DNA of 64,000 nucleotides from the NCBI GenBank assembly GCA_963920705.1, contig OY987234.1:6211851-6275850 (forward strand). The letters are read 5' to 3'. The notes below the pieces were generated by a model. That model ran no database searches, was not told the origin of the DNA, and worked only from the letters and a program-made list of their open reading frames with translations. Within the stretch, counting starts at the first letter, position 1. The number at the start of each line of letters is the position of its first letter. Positions 54,358 through 64,000 of the stretch are shown piece by piece. The position numbers and the translations under genes are program-made. Origin of the DNA: Odiellus spinosus (lineage: Eukaryota > Arthropoda > Arachnida > Opiliones > Phalangiidae).

Positions 54358-57300
54358 ATGATTCGGACTCCGCCTCGCCGCGTTCGCTCGCCCTCGCCTT
54401 CGTCTGGTGTTGGGGGAGTGGGACCAGCCGCCGCTGGATCGCCAAATCCACCATTACCTGTTCTTGTGATTAATACTGCCACTAAAACAGTTAGACAACG
54501 GTCACGGTCAATGCAGAATTTAACCATGATAGGATCGCTTAGCACTTCGAACGTTACTACAACGCCAAGTGTGTCGCGCAGAAAGATTGCTGCAACTTTC
54601 TCTGGTGTTCGCCCGCAACACACCAGTACTCCAAATCCGACTCCAGCTTCACAAAGTAATCCGCAAGTACAATCTCAACCTATTAATCCAGTCATACAAA
54701 ACGTACCAGTAAGTCAGCCTGTCCAACCTAATCCGAACCAAGCGTTAACTGACGCGTTTAATAATTTTGCATCACAAGTTACCTCTCAATTTCAATTAAT
54801 AAGAACTGACATAGTAAATATTCGTGATGATATTCAGCATGATTTATCAAATCAAACAAAACAATTAGACGCTCTAGCGAAAGATTCGAATGACAGATTT
54901 GCCAAAATAGAAACAAGACTAGATCGACTAGAATCTGTCCCGGTTTCGACAAAGCCTTTGCCACTACAGTTGAATCCGGTGACCTTGCAGAAAACTACCG
55001 CAATGCCTTCGTCCAGTAGTACCGTTAATCAGTCGACCACATCGTCAATGCCCTCTCTGGAAAGCAAAATGGGGTCTCGACTGTGCTACAATTGGTTGGC
55101 TTCAGCTAAATTTAGTGGTAAAAAGAATGAAAACGCCTTTCATTTCTTACGCGATGCCACTAAAGTGTTCACCATGAGTGGAGCGCCGTCCTCCCAATGG
55201 TTAGGACTAATTCACAGCGCTTTTAAAGATAACGCTTCAAGATGGTTTGAAAACCACCGTTCTTCATTCACTGATTGGTCGGATTTTTCCACTATATTCC
55301 TTTGTGAATTTCGCCAGAAAACGCCTATGGAATTGCTGAAAATCGCTCTCAGCCGAGAACAAAAGGTAGGGGAAGCTTTTGATCATTATGTATGGGATAT
55401 CCAAGACGCGTATGAACAATATAACCCATCTACGGAAGAAGACGTAATTTTTGACACGGTATTGAACAATTCGTTACCGGAGTTTCGTCGAGAACTGCGA
55501 CCAATTTCAAAAAAGACAATTCAGGAGTTGCTACGAGTCGGTCGTTTAGTAACAGCTGATTTGGAAAAAGCTGCAGTAATATACGGAACGCCGGCTAACG
55601 CGCTTCGAAACAGGGTGGAGCTAAATGCGCCCGCGAAACCGGCCGAGAGAGAGCGCCTAGATTTTACCTCTTCGCCTAGATCGCGCTTGAACGAAGTAGA
55701 AAAACAATTGGTCAAGGAACAGAAATGTTTCGCTTGTTCCGAAACCGGACATAAGAGAGTTGATTGCCCTAAGAAGGCCACTATCAATGCTTTGATGGGC
55801 CCCTACGCGAAGGAATGCCCGCACGCTTGTGTGGAAATAAACAATTCGAGAAGAGTAGCTTTAATTGATTCTGGTGCCACTTACTCTGCCATGGCTGACA
55901 CAGAATTAGGTAAATTTGGTAAAGCAATGAAAGATCTTACACCCTGGGTTAAGGAAGATATGATCCCGGCGGTAGGACCACTTTTGCCAACAATCGGTTC
56001 ATGCCCGATGGAAATCGATATTCAAGGGATCCGGATTACTATTGACTTTGCCGTAATAAGCAATTTTAATATACCACTGGTATTGGGCCAAGATTTCATT
56101 AAAGGAGTGGGCTTCGTTACTTTGCCAAATAGTAACTCGTACGCTTTTGAAACCAATCTTAATTGCCGCTGGCCTTTACATTCGTTTGACACTTCAGACT
56201 TGGTGAATACTAAGAGTATGCCAGTACCGGATAGTACTATTCCGAAGCGTATAGCGCTTAAGGAAAACAATCGCAAAGAAGAGTTTAACCGAGAGTGGGA
56301 ACAAAGCCAAGCAGCCTTGGATGCGCTATTGAAAGACTTTAAAGGGGTAGTCTCATCCAACACGCTTGGACACACGTCTCTAGTGAAACACAAAATAGAT
56401 ACAGGGAATGCGGCGCCTGTTAAATGTAGACCTTACCCGTATTCGCCGGCAAAACGAGCAGAAATAAAAAGACAGGTAGACGATATGCTAGAAAGAGGTA
56501 TCATTGAGCCTTGTACGTCTCCATGGGCCTCACCAGCCGTCCTAGTCGGTAAGAAAGTTGTCGACCAACAAGAGACACCTTACCGCCTTTGCTCTGATTC
56601 TCGAGGTCTTAATGAGGTTACATTGGATGACGCCTTTCCTATGCCTAGTATTCCTAATATTTTGAACAGCCTGACCGGAGCAAAATATTTTAGTCGAATA
56701 GATCTGCGATCGGGATACTGGCAAATCGAGCTTGACGAAGACTCGAGAGACAAAAGTGCTTTCGTAACAGCGGAAGGTCAGTACCGATATACCAGAATGT
56801 CATTTGGTTTAAAGACGGCTCCTATGACCTTTCAAAGACTTATGAATCGCTTGTTAAAAGATTGTGGAGATTTCGCACTAGCTTATTTGGATGATATAAT
56901 AATATTCAGTGCTACATTAGAAGGTCATTTGAAGCACCTCAAAGTAGTTCTAGAAACTCTTCAAAATGCCAATTTAACCTGCAATCTGCCGAAATGCAGC
57001 TTTTTCCAAACAAGAATTAATTTCTTGGGATTCGTCGTGTCAGCCAACGGAATAGAAACAGACCCAGAAAAAGTAGCCTCGATTAGAGATTTTCCCGCGC
57101 CTCAAAATTTAACATCACTTAGATCATTTCTCGGTCTCGTTAACTTTTATCGAAATTACATTCCTCGGATGGCTGATATAGCCATGCCATTGTTTCGATT
57201 AATGAAGAAAAACGTACCGTGGAGGTGGGAAAAGACCGAGGCAGAAGCTTTTGAAAGTTTGAAAACTAAATTAATCGAAAGTGTAGTACTCTCTTTCCCA

Positions 57301-59220
57301 GATGTGAACAAACCCTTCATTCTTCAAACGGACGCTTCCCAGACAGGCATGGGAGCAGTTTTATTGCAAAGGGATAATGAAGGGGAAGAAAGAGTAGTGG
57401 CGTTCGCGAGCTACATGCTAAAGCCGGCGGAACAACGTTATCACGCAACTGAGAGAGAACTATTAGCAGTTGTTATTGCCGTCAAGAAATTTCGAAATTA
57501 TTTGGATTGTCAAACCTTCACACTTAGAACGGATAATAAAGCGCTTATCTGGCTCAACAAAATGAGAGATATCAATAGCCGCCTTGTTAGGTGGGCTTTG
57601 CTACTCCAGGAGTTCAGCTTCGTAGTCGAACATATTCCCGGGAAAGAGAACGTTGTTCCCGACGCGATATCACGAGCCGAATACCCTAGAGCTGAAGATA
57701 GAATAGAACTCTTTGAAGAAGGAGAGGAAAGGCTCTTCGTCCCGAACGGATCGAAAGAAGTAGCCACAATCACTGTTTTAGCTTCGCAACAAGATGAGCA
57801 AGTAGCAATGGAAGTTTTGCCAGCTCTCACTCCTGAAATATTGCGAGAACACCAGAAAGAAGATGATAGACTTCAGTTATTCATTGATTTTGTCAGTCAA
57901 GGAACGTTACCTGATATAAAACCTCTAGCTCGCTCCATTCGAAAGCAATCTTCGCAGTATATGCTTTGCGATTCGGTTTTATATCGAACGGAAAATACCA
58001 TCAACGAAGAACCGACGTGGGTTCCCTGTATTCCGCGTTCTTTGCGCGAAACGGTTTTGAAGCTCATTCACGATGATCCGAAAGCTGGCCACCTTGGGGT
58101 CGAAAAAACTGTTTTTCGCGCCCGACAACGTTGTTTTTGGGGGGGAATGGCACGCGACTGTAAAACTTACGTTTTATCGTGCGATCTCTGTCAAAAAGCC
58201 AAACCTACGCACGAAAAACCGATGGGGTTCTTACAACCGATCGCTCCTACAGCACCAGGAGAAGTCTACAGTGTCGATTTGGTAGGTCCTTTGCCTCCAA
58301 GCGCCAAACAATGCTCGTTCATTTTGGTTATCGTCGATACCTTTTCCAAATGGATAGAAGCATACCCGATGCGACGCGCCACCACGGCGGCGGTTAGAAA
58401 ACTCTGCTATGAGCACATGTGTCGTCACGGGGTGCCTAGAGTTATTATTAGCGATAATGGGAGCCAGTTTACCTCTCGATTATTTGCCGATATGTGCCAG
58501 AAAAACGGGATTGCGCACCATACTACGTCGGTGTACCACCCGCAAGCAAACATGGTTGAAAGATACAACAGATCTTTAAAGCAAATCTTACGCATTTATA
58601 CGCATGACGCGCACCGAAAATGGGACGTCCGCCTGCCAGAAGCCGTTTTAGCTTTAAACTCAGCCGTAAATTCGACCACAGGGTTTCCACCAGCGAAACT
58701 AACCTTCGGTAGACCTTTACGATTACCGGTAGACAATGCTCTCTCGCAACCGCCCAGCGAACCGCTTTCCATGCAGGAATACGTCGCGAAAATAGAGAAC
58801 GCCATGGCCTTGATGGAAAAAAGAGTTCGAGATAATATCGCGTTATCGCAAACACGCCAAAAGAGATATTACGATTTTCGACATCGCGCTGTTAAAATCC
58901 AAGTAGGAGATTGGGTCGTGGTGCGGTCACACCCTCAATCGTCTAAAGCCGAGGGCCGAACCGCAAAATTAGCCCTTCTCTATCTGGGTCCGTACAGAGT
59001 TGTTCGTGCCGCAGGTGAACTGGCTTTTCATTTGGAAGATGAAAAACAGAAGTCCGTCGGTACTCAACACGTGTCCAACCTGAGGCTCTACAATAGACGG
59101 TTGCCCAGTCCGGAGACTTTAGTAGTTTCTTCGCCCAGCACAACGGTAACTTCCGATCCTCCAAAGAGTGACCGCGTTTTGCGTCCCAATACGCGAAAAA
59201 ACTACGCCAAACTCGCATAA
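54358..59220 (+). CDS. gag-pol: Element 2 Gag-Pol polyprotein, single frame
   Basis: The ATG at 54,358 gives 1,620 residues; the frame is open upstream into the LTR but without an ATG. Residues 1-130 are Pro/Ser/Thr/Gln-rich and about 131-193 a likely coiled coil. A gag/capsid region follows, then one CX2CX4HX4C zinc knuckle at 457-470. Protease: DSGA with Asp504. RT: YLDD at 843-846. RNase H: Asp992 (TDAS), TERE, RTDN. Integrase: HHCC zinc site from His1238, Asp1307, Asp1366 and Glu1401 (34 residues between the last two), GPY motif at 1544-1546. No stop or slip separates gag from pol, so Gag must arise by proteolysis or another route. Confidence 0.95.
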   Translation: MIRTPPRRVRSPSPSSGVGGVGPAAAGSPNPPLPVLVINTATKTVRQRSRSMQNLTMIGSLSTSNVTTTPSVSRRKIAATFSGVRPQHTSTPNPTPASQSNPQVQSQPINPVIQNVPVSQPVQPNPNQALTDAFNNFASQVTSQFQLIRTDIVNIRDDIQHDLSNQTKQLDALAKDSNDRFAKIETRLDRLESVPVSTKPLPLQLNPVTLQKTTAMPSSSSTVNQSTTSSMPSLESKMGSRLCYNWLASAKFSGKKNENAFHFLRDATKVFTMSGAPSSQWLGLIHSAFKDNASRWFENHRSSFTDWSDFSTIFLCEFRQKTPMELLKIALSREQKVGEAFDHYVWDIQDAYEQYNPSTEEDVIFDTVLNNSLPEFRRELRPISKKTIQELLRVGRLVTADLEKAAVIYGTPANALRNRVELNAPAKPAERERLDFTSSPRSRLNEVEKQLVKEQKCFACSETGHKRVDCPKKATINALMGPYAKECPHACVEINNSRRVALIDSGATYSAMADTELGKFGKAMKDLTPWVKEDMIPAVGPLLPTIGSCPMEIDIQGIRITIDFAVISNFNIPLVLGQDFIKGVGFVTLPNSNSYAFETNLNCRWPLHSFDTSDLVNTKSMPVPDSTIPKRIALKENNRKEEFNREWEQSQAALDALLKDFKGVVSSNTLGHTSLVKHKIDTGNAAPVKCRPYPYSPAKRAEIKRQVDDMLERGIIEPCTSPWASPAVLVGKKVVDQQETPYRLCSDSRGLNEVTLDDAFPMPSIPNILNSLTGAKYFSRIDLRSGYWQIELDEDSRDKSAFVTAEGQYRYTRMSFGLKTAPMTFQRLMNRLLKDCGDFALAYLDDIIIFSATLEGHLKHLKVVLETLQNANLTCNLPKCSFFQTRINFLGFVVSANGIETDPEKVASIRDFPAPQNLTSLRSFLGLVNFYRNYIPRMADIAMPLFRLMKKNVPWRWEKTEAEAFESLKTKLIESVVLSFPDVNKPFILQTDASQTGMGAVLLQRDNEGEERVVAFASYMLKPAEQRYHATERELLAVVIAVKKFRNYLDCQTFTLRTDNKALIWLNKMRDINSRLVRWALLLQEFSFVVEHIPGKENVVPDAISRAEYPRAEDRIELFEEGEERLFVPNGSKEVATITVLASQQDEQVAMEVLPALTPEILREHQKEDDRLQLFIDFVSQGTLPDIKPLARSIRKQSSQYMLCDSVLYRTENTINEEPTWVPCIPRSLRETVLKLIHDDPKAGHLGVEKTVFRARQRCFWGGMARDCKTYVLSCDLCQKAKPTHEKPMGFLQPIAPTAPGEVYSVDLVGPLPPSAKQCSFILVIVDTFSKWIEAYPMRRATTAAVRKLCYEHMCRHGVPRVIISDNGSQFTSRLFADMCQKNGIAHHTTSVYHPQANMVERYNRSLKQILRIYTHDAHRKWDVRLPEAVLALNSAVNSTTGFPPAKLTFGRPLRLPVDNALSQPPSEPLSMQEYVAKIENAMALMEKRVRDNIALSQTRQKRYYDFRHRAVKIQVGDWVVVRSHPQSSKAEGRTAKLALLYLGPYRVVRAAGELAFHLEDEKQKSVGTQHVSNLRLYNRRLPSPETLVVSSPSTTVTSDPPKSDRVLRPNTRKNYAKLA

Positions 59221-59874
59221 CTAAAGACACTCAAAGTGCATAGTTATTGTATATATATAAATAATTCAAGTGTTCATGTTCCCTTTAAACTGTTCTTTCT
59301 CTATAAATACAAACACTTTAAGTGCTTATTTCATTTGCCCTTTTAAATGTTTTTTTTTTGTGTTTTTACATGTTCGCGATTTTGTTTGTCTGTGCGGGTT
59401 ATAGAAAAGAGAAACTATACCTAGAAGGATTTGAAAATAATTTATCTAGGTCACTTGGAGAAAACTAACCAGTGCTAGATGCATGCCGAAGTTAAACTTT
59501 TCATTTGCCACAATGAAATAAGTATTTTTCATCTAGGCCATTAGAATATTTCAAATCTAGTGCTAGAAACCATGCCATATAATGTAGTCAGAATGTGCCG
59601 TCCATCTGGTCTCATTATTTTTCTTTTTATTAGGAAAATGTATCCTTCTGAGAAATAATGCCGAAGTTTTGTTTTTGTGTAGTTGAACCAGTATGACTGT
59701 CATATCATTAGGTTTTAAAATTCTTGATTAGATTTTTGTTTAGTTTTCTTGATTAGATTTTGTGTTTAAATTTCTTTTTTTTTTTTGTATCAATTTCTAT
59801 TTTTTTTTTTTTTTTTTTTTTTTTGTTTAAATTTCTTAAGTTCATTTACTTCGATGTCCCTTAGTGGAGGGGGT
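59221..59874 (+). other. Element 2 3' region with T-rich tracts and polypurine tract
   Basis: T runs include one of about 25 nt near 59,800-59,824. CTTGATTAGATTTTGT occurs twice near 59,725-59,765. The purine-rich AGTGGAGGGGG at 59,863-59,873, one T before the 3' LTR, is the likely polypurine tract. No env frame. Confidence 0.75.
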
Positions 59875-60243
59875 TGTAACAGGTCTGTTATAAGGATTCA
59901 GTATCCCTTTAAATCCCGAACCCTCCGTCTCTTTTTCGCACATTAGTGTCAGCTTTCGTTAGCTATCCTCTGCCCCTTTGAACTTGCCCTAACAAAGATT
60001 CTTTCGCCCGTTTTCTTTTCTTATACTTTTATGACTTACAGCTGCATTTTGGGGATTTTAGTTTTGTTTTGAACGCTCCTCGAGAGTTGGGTCTTGAATG
60101 CCGATTCAAGAGGCCGCTCGCGCTTTTTGTAATTTACCCGTTTCCTTGTTATTTTGAATTAAATATTATTTCTTACATCGAGAGTTTGTTTTTAATACCT
60201 AATGGCCCCCGCCCGAAGTGTCGCCTTCGAAGGGACCATTACA
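59875..60243 (+). repeat. Element 2 3' LTR (369 bp)
   Basis: Direct repeat of 53,936-54,304 with no difference noticed, followed by the AATT duplication and the resumed family-A MITE end. Confidence 0.95.
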
Positions 60244-60272
60244 AATTGTTGTTAGGTTGCAATATCCCTTGA

Positions 60273-60939
60273 ATAAACTGATTTCATTCGCTCTTTATTC
60301 CCATACTTCTTCCAACGTTCTATTATTTTTTAAATTCCGCTCGGATATGTCACGGTGCTCTTGTCTTTTTGAAATTCAAAGGCCAGCCACCGACTTGTAC
60401 TTTCTTTGGAAGGAGATTTTTTTCGTTCCATTCTGGCCAGCAACTAGTTTTCACATTTTAGGAAGACTACCGTGTCTGTATTAACCCCCATGAATTTTTG
60501 CCTATAATTCTAGCCAGGGTTTTGGAGAAGGAGCTGACCCTAGAAACTTTTGTTTTTAGCGCATCATTGAGTTCTTCGGGAGGCAATTTTTCTTTCCGTA
60601 TATTGAGGTAATGGTCGAGTTCGCGTTTCACGAGGGATCCTGCCAAAACTTCAACACGAACTTCGCCAATAAGTTCGATAGAATGTCCAAGTTTCATATA
60701 AATTCCATCAGTTCCAATCCGTAGCTCGTAGCCAAGGAGTAACGTAGAATGGAGGCGAAGCGGTGAAAAATATCGATTTCCCTATTATCTCTCCCCATCA
60801 TCAATATTCGGCTTATTTGATAGAACATACCGCCCAGTCATCGCGTGCCAATCTTATCGAGAAGAGATAGTGATACCCGGGACAGTGACGTATTGGTCTA
60901 ATTTTAACGCCTATTGGCTGGAAAACCGCCTCGCGATTC
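60273..60939. other. Unannotated DNA, nothing recognised
   Basis: The 76-residue minus-strand frame at 60,467-60,697 has a plausible protein-like composition but no family I recognise. An exon of a host gene cannot be excluded. Confidence 0.35.
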
Positions 60940-61180
60940 GAAGGGGGAATGATAAAGCCGACAACGAATAAGTTTCTACTCTATATTCCTTTTCCTATAA
61001 ATATACCTAATTCATTTGGAGCATTTTTTGCAAACCTTTATTACATACGCTAGAAGTATAATTTTAACTTCCTCGAAAAGTAGGCTTAACGTCTCTCCTA
61101 ATTATAACGATTCTTCGACCAATCGCGAGAGATGCGCGTGCTTCATTCCCACGCTTCTCGCCAAAGACTATTTAAAGGGA
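60940..61180. mobile_element. Degraded family-B-like MITE remnant
   Basis: GGGGGAATGATAA, a CTATATTCCTT block, AATTTTAACTTCCTCGAAAAGTAGGCTTAACG and a GACCAATCGCGAGA centre follow the A/B order. The right arm is not traceable. Confidence 0.4.
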
Positions 61181-64000
61181 ATACTATACCCTGGAAAAAA
61201 GTTACTTTAAATTGATTTAGACTTTTGACGAATGACTACAAGATTTCGCAGAGATTACTTTCAATGACACTAACCTCGCGCGGCGGTGGATTTTAGTAAC
61301 TCGAGCTGTACTCCAATATCTAGTCTGTCTTTTGGTTTTAACATGGAACCGGAAATTAGAAGCCTATAGCCGGATGCGCACATACCTATTTTCACGCGCC
61401 TAGAAAACTCCATCGGCGCAAGAGCGTGAAACGCTTAAAATTAGATCTCTTTCTGGTGCGTGAAAATTGGAGAAATTTTCGCGGCGTGTCGAACAATTGC
61501 GACGTCTGTGCACCAGCCTTTAACACACAGACGCAATCCCCTAATAATTGCACCGAAAGAGAGTGTAGGAAAATTTTGGGTGCTTAAAACTGGTGGAACT
61601 ATTTTCTCGCGAGTAAAGCGGTGTAACAATCCGCCTGGTTTTACGTTCTTAGGAGATTTTCAACACGCTTCGTTACTTATAAACTCCTGGTATAACAAAA
61701 TATATTTTATGCTTCGCAAGTTTAGCCCGTATTTCGAGGCCATAGTATCTCGAGAGTTGTTAGGGTATGGCTAGCTTTGAAAGTGCTGAAAACTTGAGGC
61801 GCGTTTTAGTTTTAGATGGCGGTTAGTTGTTTAGTATTCTCACTAGGGACGTCTACTCTTTCCCCGATATTTTGGTGACGCGCTCTTCGCTCAGTATGGG
61901 TTTGGAATTTCAGAGGCGACTAAACTATTCACGAGAACCTTCTCTCTCTAGCTAGGAGATATTTCATCATCAGAAATGCCTTCTAAAAACTAGAAATCAC
62001 GGAGGAATCATTTTGGTGTCTCTAAGTCCTAGGCTGCGTTCACTAACTCTCAACGATTCTTCAACTTTATAATAATTGTGAATTCTATTTTAGTCGGAAT
62101 AATCTTGGTTGAAATAGTAGTTATATATTATTAGCGATGGTGAAATCTTATTTTCAATTCTTAATTTTAATTAAAATTGATTTTAAATTATAAAAACCAC
62201 CCTGAATATTTAAATATACCAATATAATAATTGCTATATTTATGAATGATTAAACTAGAATTAATCCTCGCAAATTTAGTATACTTAATTTCCATTAAAA
62301 TACGATTTCGATTAGCTAGAAATTGATTAAGCCTTTGCCACGATTTTATAGTGACTAAGTCTGTCATTATTCTACATATGAAATCGTCTTTATAAGCGTA
62401 CTTAAAAAACGCATTCAGGAACTACTGACGTTGCCAAATAAACTAAAACTGGATTCTTCTCGTTGAGTGTTACTGAACGTAGCCACAAAATTGGGCGAAG
62501 ACGCTAATTTCTTGACCACTATAAATTTTTGATAAACAAAAAACAGTTGGATTCTTTGCCGCCTTATACTCTTACGAAAACTAAAAGTGATTTTTGACTC
62601 CGATTGTAGTTGGGTTTGGAGTTGCGGGTTGTCTTTGGGTGTTTATATTAGACGAAGCTAGGGGAGGCGGGGGGGGGGGAAGAGCTCGTGTTTTGTAAAT
62701 TTGGCATTCCCGTCGTTCCCTCGACCCGGGCGGCAAACGTCTAGCTCGTATACCGAGTACAACAGGTCCAAGTTGGTTTCTAAACCAATAACCTTAGCTG
62801 CCGCCCGCACTCGCCAGCTAGTCTCCAAACGCGCGCGGCGGAACTTGGCCAAGGCTTAAACTTCTCCGCAACGTCTTTTCATTTAGCATCGGTTGACATT
62901 CCCCGCGGCTTCTAAATCAGTACCACCTATACGCGCACCCTCACCAAACCTTCCACCTCCCACCCCCCTTTTCGTCCCATCTTCCTTCGTACTACGTGGC
63001 ACGCGAGACTCCCTTTTAACGTCATCGAGCGGTCAAACCTAGGCTAGACCTGGAATATGGGAAGCCTCGAACACTCTCTAAGCCAACTTCCTACACTCGC
63101 TTAACTTTATAAACTGCGTGGTTTATTCGATTACAACCTTAGAAGTGTTCTCATATTTCCCAGGGTCAAAAATAGTTCATGTTAGTTACAAAATCATAGT
63201 TTTGAATCGAATGGCAGTTTGAATGATACAAATTTTTAAGCCCGGGAGAAATAAATAGCTTATAGTTACATATATTTTAATAGTTTGAGAAATCTTTCTA
63301 AGAACACGTTACTAACAACTTATCAGTCACGTGACAAGATATACAGTTCTTTTAAGGGTAGCTATACGGCTACGGTTTTATCCACTTTTTTTCTTTTTTT
63401 TTTTTTTTTTCATTTCTACAGATTCTCTATCCCGTTTTGTATTCTTAACGCGTACGTATACGTAAAGAGCTCTATCTTCTGTTTATTCTGTTATTGTAAT
63501 ACCGTTATTTTCACATGTACCAGTACGCGTTTGGAACCTATTAACTATTTATAGGTATATATGGTGTGAACTGGACTTTTTAAAGGGAGTATGATATGTC
63601 CCCATTTTTTGAGTAGTAAAGTTTCCACCAGGTAAATTGCTCTCCCTGAATTATAGCGGTGGGTAGTAAGGTATTATGCCCAGATCTTACAACGCCATCG
63701 AGATATGCCTCTTCCTATACCCTCTATATTGTCGAAACACAGCAGGGTGATTGTAGCGCCATCTCTGAGTCGTCTTGCCACCGATTATCCAACACTCGCG
63801 GATGGCGCCACCCGTCTCTCGAACTCGCTTTTACCGAAGAGGCATATTTCTTGGTTAAGCGTAAATGTTTTACGGGGATCTTCCATAAAAGAAAGCCAGT
63901 AAGGTTCAACTTTAAAGGCTAGTTCCCACTAACAATGTATTGTTCTTATTTTCGCCGTGGGCGAATATTGCGGACTTTAATTCGTCCTGGCGAGGTTGTG
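61181..64000. other. Unannotated DNA, nothing recognised as a gene
   Basis: A G10 run lies near 62,667-62,680, a poly(T) tract near 63,387-63,411, and a GTTACTGAACGTAGCCAC block near 62,468 resembles the family-I arm. Short frames at 61,460-61,774, 62,658-62,852, 63,285-63,554 and 63,659-63,922 show no domain. Confidence 0.4.

Larger units (their letters stand above)
53936..60243 (+). mobile_element. Element 2: complete Ty3/gypsy-type LTR retrotransposon
   Basis: The 6,308-bp unit has two 369-bp direct-repeat LTRs (TGTAACAG ... TTACA) and a 4-bp AATT target duplication (53,932-53,935 and 60,244-60,247). The order is LTR, tRNA-Lys-type primer site, a single gag-pol frame, T-rich 3' region, polypurine tract, LTR. 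There is no env frame. The LTRs look identical by eye and the frame is intact, implying a recent and possibly active insertion. It differs from Element 1 in size, primer tRNA, zinc-knuckle number and gag-pol arrangement. Confidence 0.96.
53548..60272. mobile_element. Family A MITE copy 4, split by Element 2
   Basis: TTAA (53,548-53,551) is followed by GGGAAAATGCAACCTAATAA and all the family-A landmarks through ATAAATCGATAATT at 53,935. The right end resumes at 60,244 with AATTGTTGTTAGGTTGCAAT and CCCTTGA (TTAA changed to TTGA). The interruption is Element 2 with its AATT duplication. The central segment is oriented as in copy 1. Confidence 0.85.

Noticed and set aside
54260..59230. Minus-strand frames opposite gag-pol of Element 2 (and those opposite Element 1)
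   Set aside because: They are shadows of the coding strand with no domain of their own.

Overview
This 64 kb window looks like nuclear DNA of an animal, most likely an invertebrate. It is AT-rich but keeps abundant CpG, and it is dominated by eukaryotic transposons: two Ty3/gypsy-type LTR retrotransposons, a mariner-superfamily relic, and many short palindromic DNA elements (MITEs) flanked by TTAA or TTA. I found no recognisable host protein-coding gene, rRNA or functional tRNA gene. All long open frames belong to mobile elements or are by-products of tandem repeats. The species cannot be named from the sequence alone.

Layout. 1-19.6 kb: unannotated AT-rich DNA with dispersed MITEs (families A to I, named here for convenience), a 40-bp minisatellite and a nested MITE cluster at 15.6-16.3 kb. 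19,652-27,656: Element 1, an intact-looking 8,005-bp gypsy-type retrotransposon with identical-looking 853-bp LTRs, a TAGC target duplication, a tRNA-Pro-like primer site, gag, and pol in the -1 frame with a GGGAAAC slip site in the overlap. 27.7-43 kb: more MITEs, a 58-67-bp tandem repeat, and a CpG-dense patch at 38.9-39.6 kb. 43-51 kb: a repeat-rich zone with a tandem ~195-bp repeat, two large 18-bp minisatellites (~1.9 and ~1.2 kb), and a ~1-kb segment (34.6-35.6 kb) duplicated at 48.0-49.1 kb. That segment carries a TTAA-flanked foldback whose arms look like a tRNA promoter (A and B boxes at tRNA spacing). 51,059-52,476: a TA-flanked foldback made of two head-to-head copies of the 3' part of a DD41D-type mariner-superfamily transposase. 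53,936-60,243: Element 2, a 6,308-bp gypsy-type retrotransposon with identical-looking 369-bp LTRs, an AATT target duplication, an exact 14-nt tRNA-Lys-type primer site and one fused gag-pol frame. It sits inside a family-A MITE. 60.3-64 kb: unannotated DNA with one more MITE remnant.

How the parts work together. Each retrotransposon carries what a copy-and-paste cycle needs (LTRs, primer site, polypurine tract, Gag, protease, RT/RNase H, integrase) and neither has an env frame. They make Gag-Pol differently: Element 1 apparently by -1 frameshifting, Element 2 as a single polyprotein. The MITEs and the mariner foldback encode no complete transposase and would depend on enzymes supplied from elsewhere. 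Element boundaries and target duplications were read by eye; percent identities are estimates.
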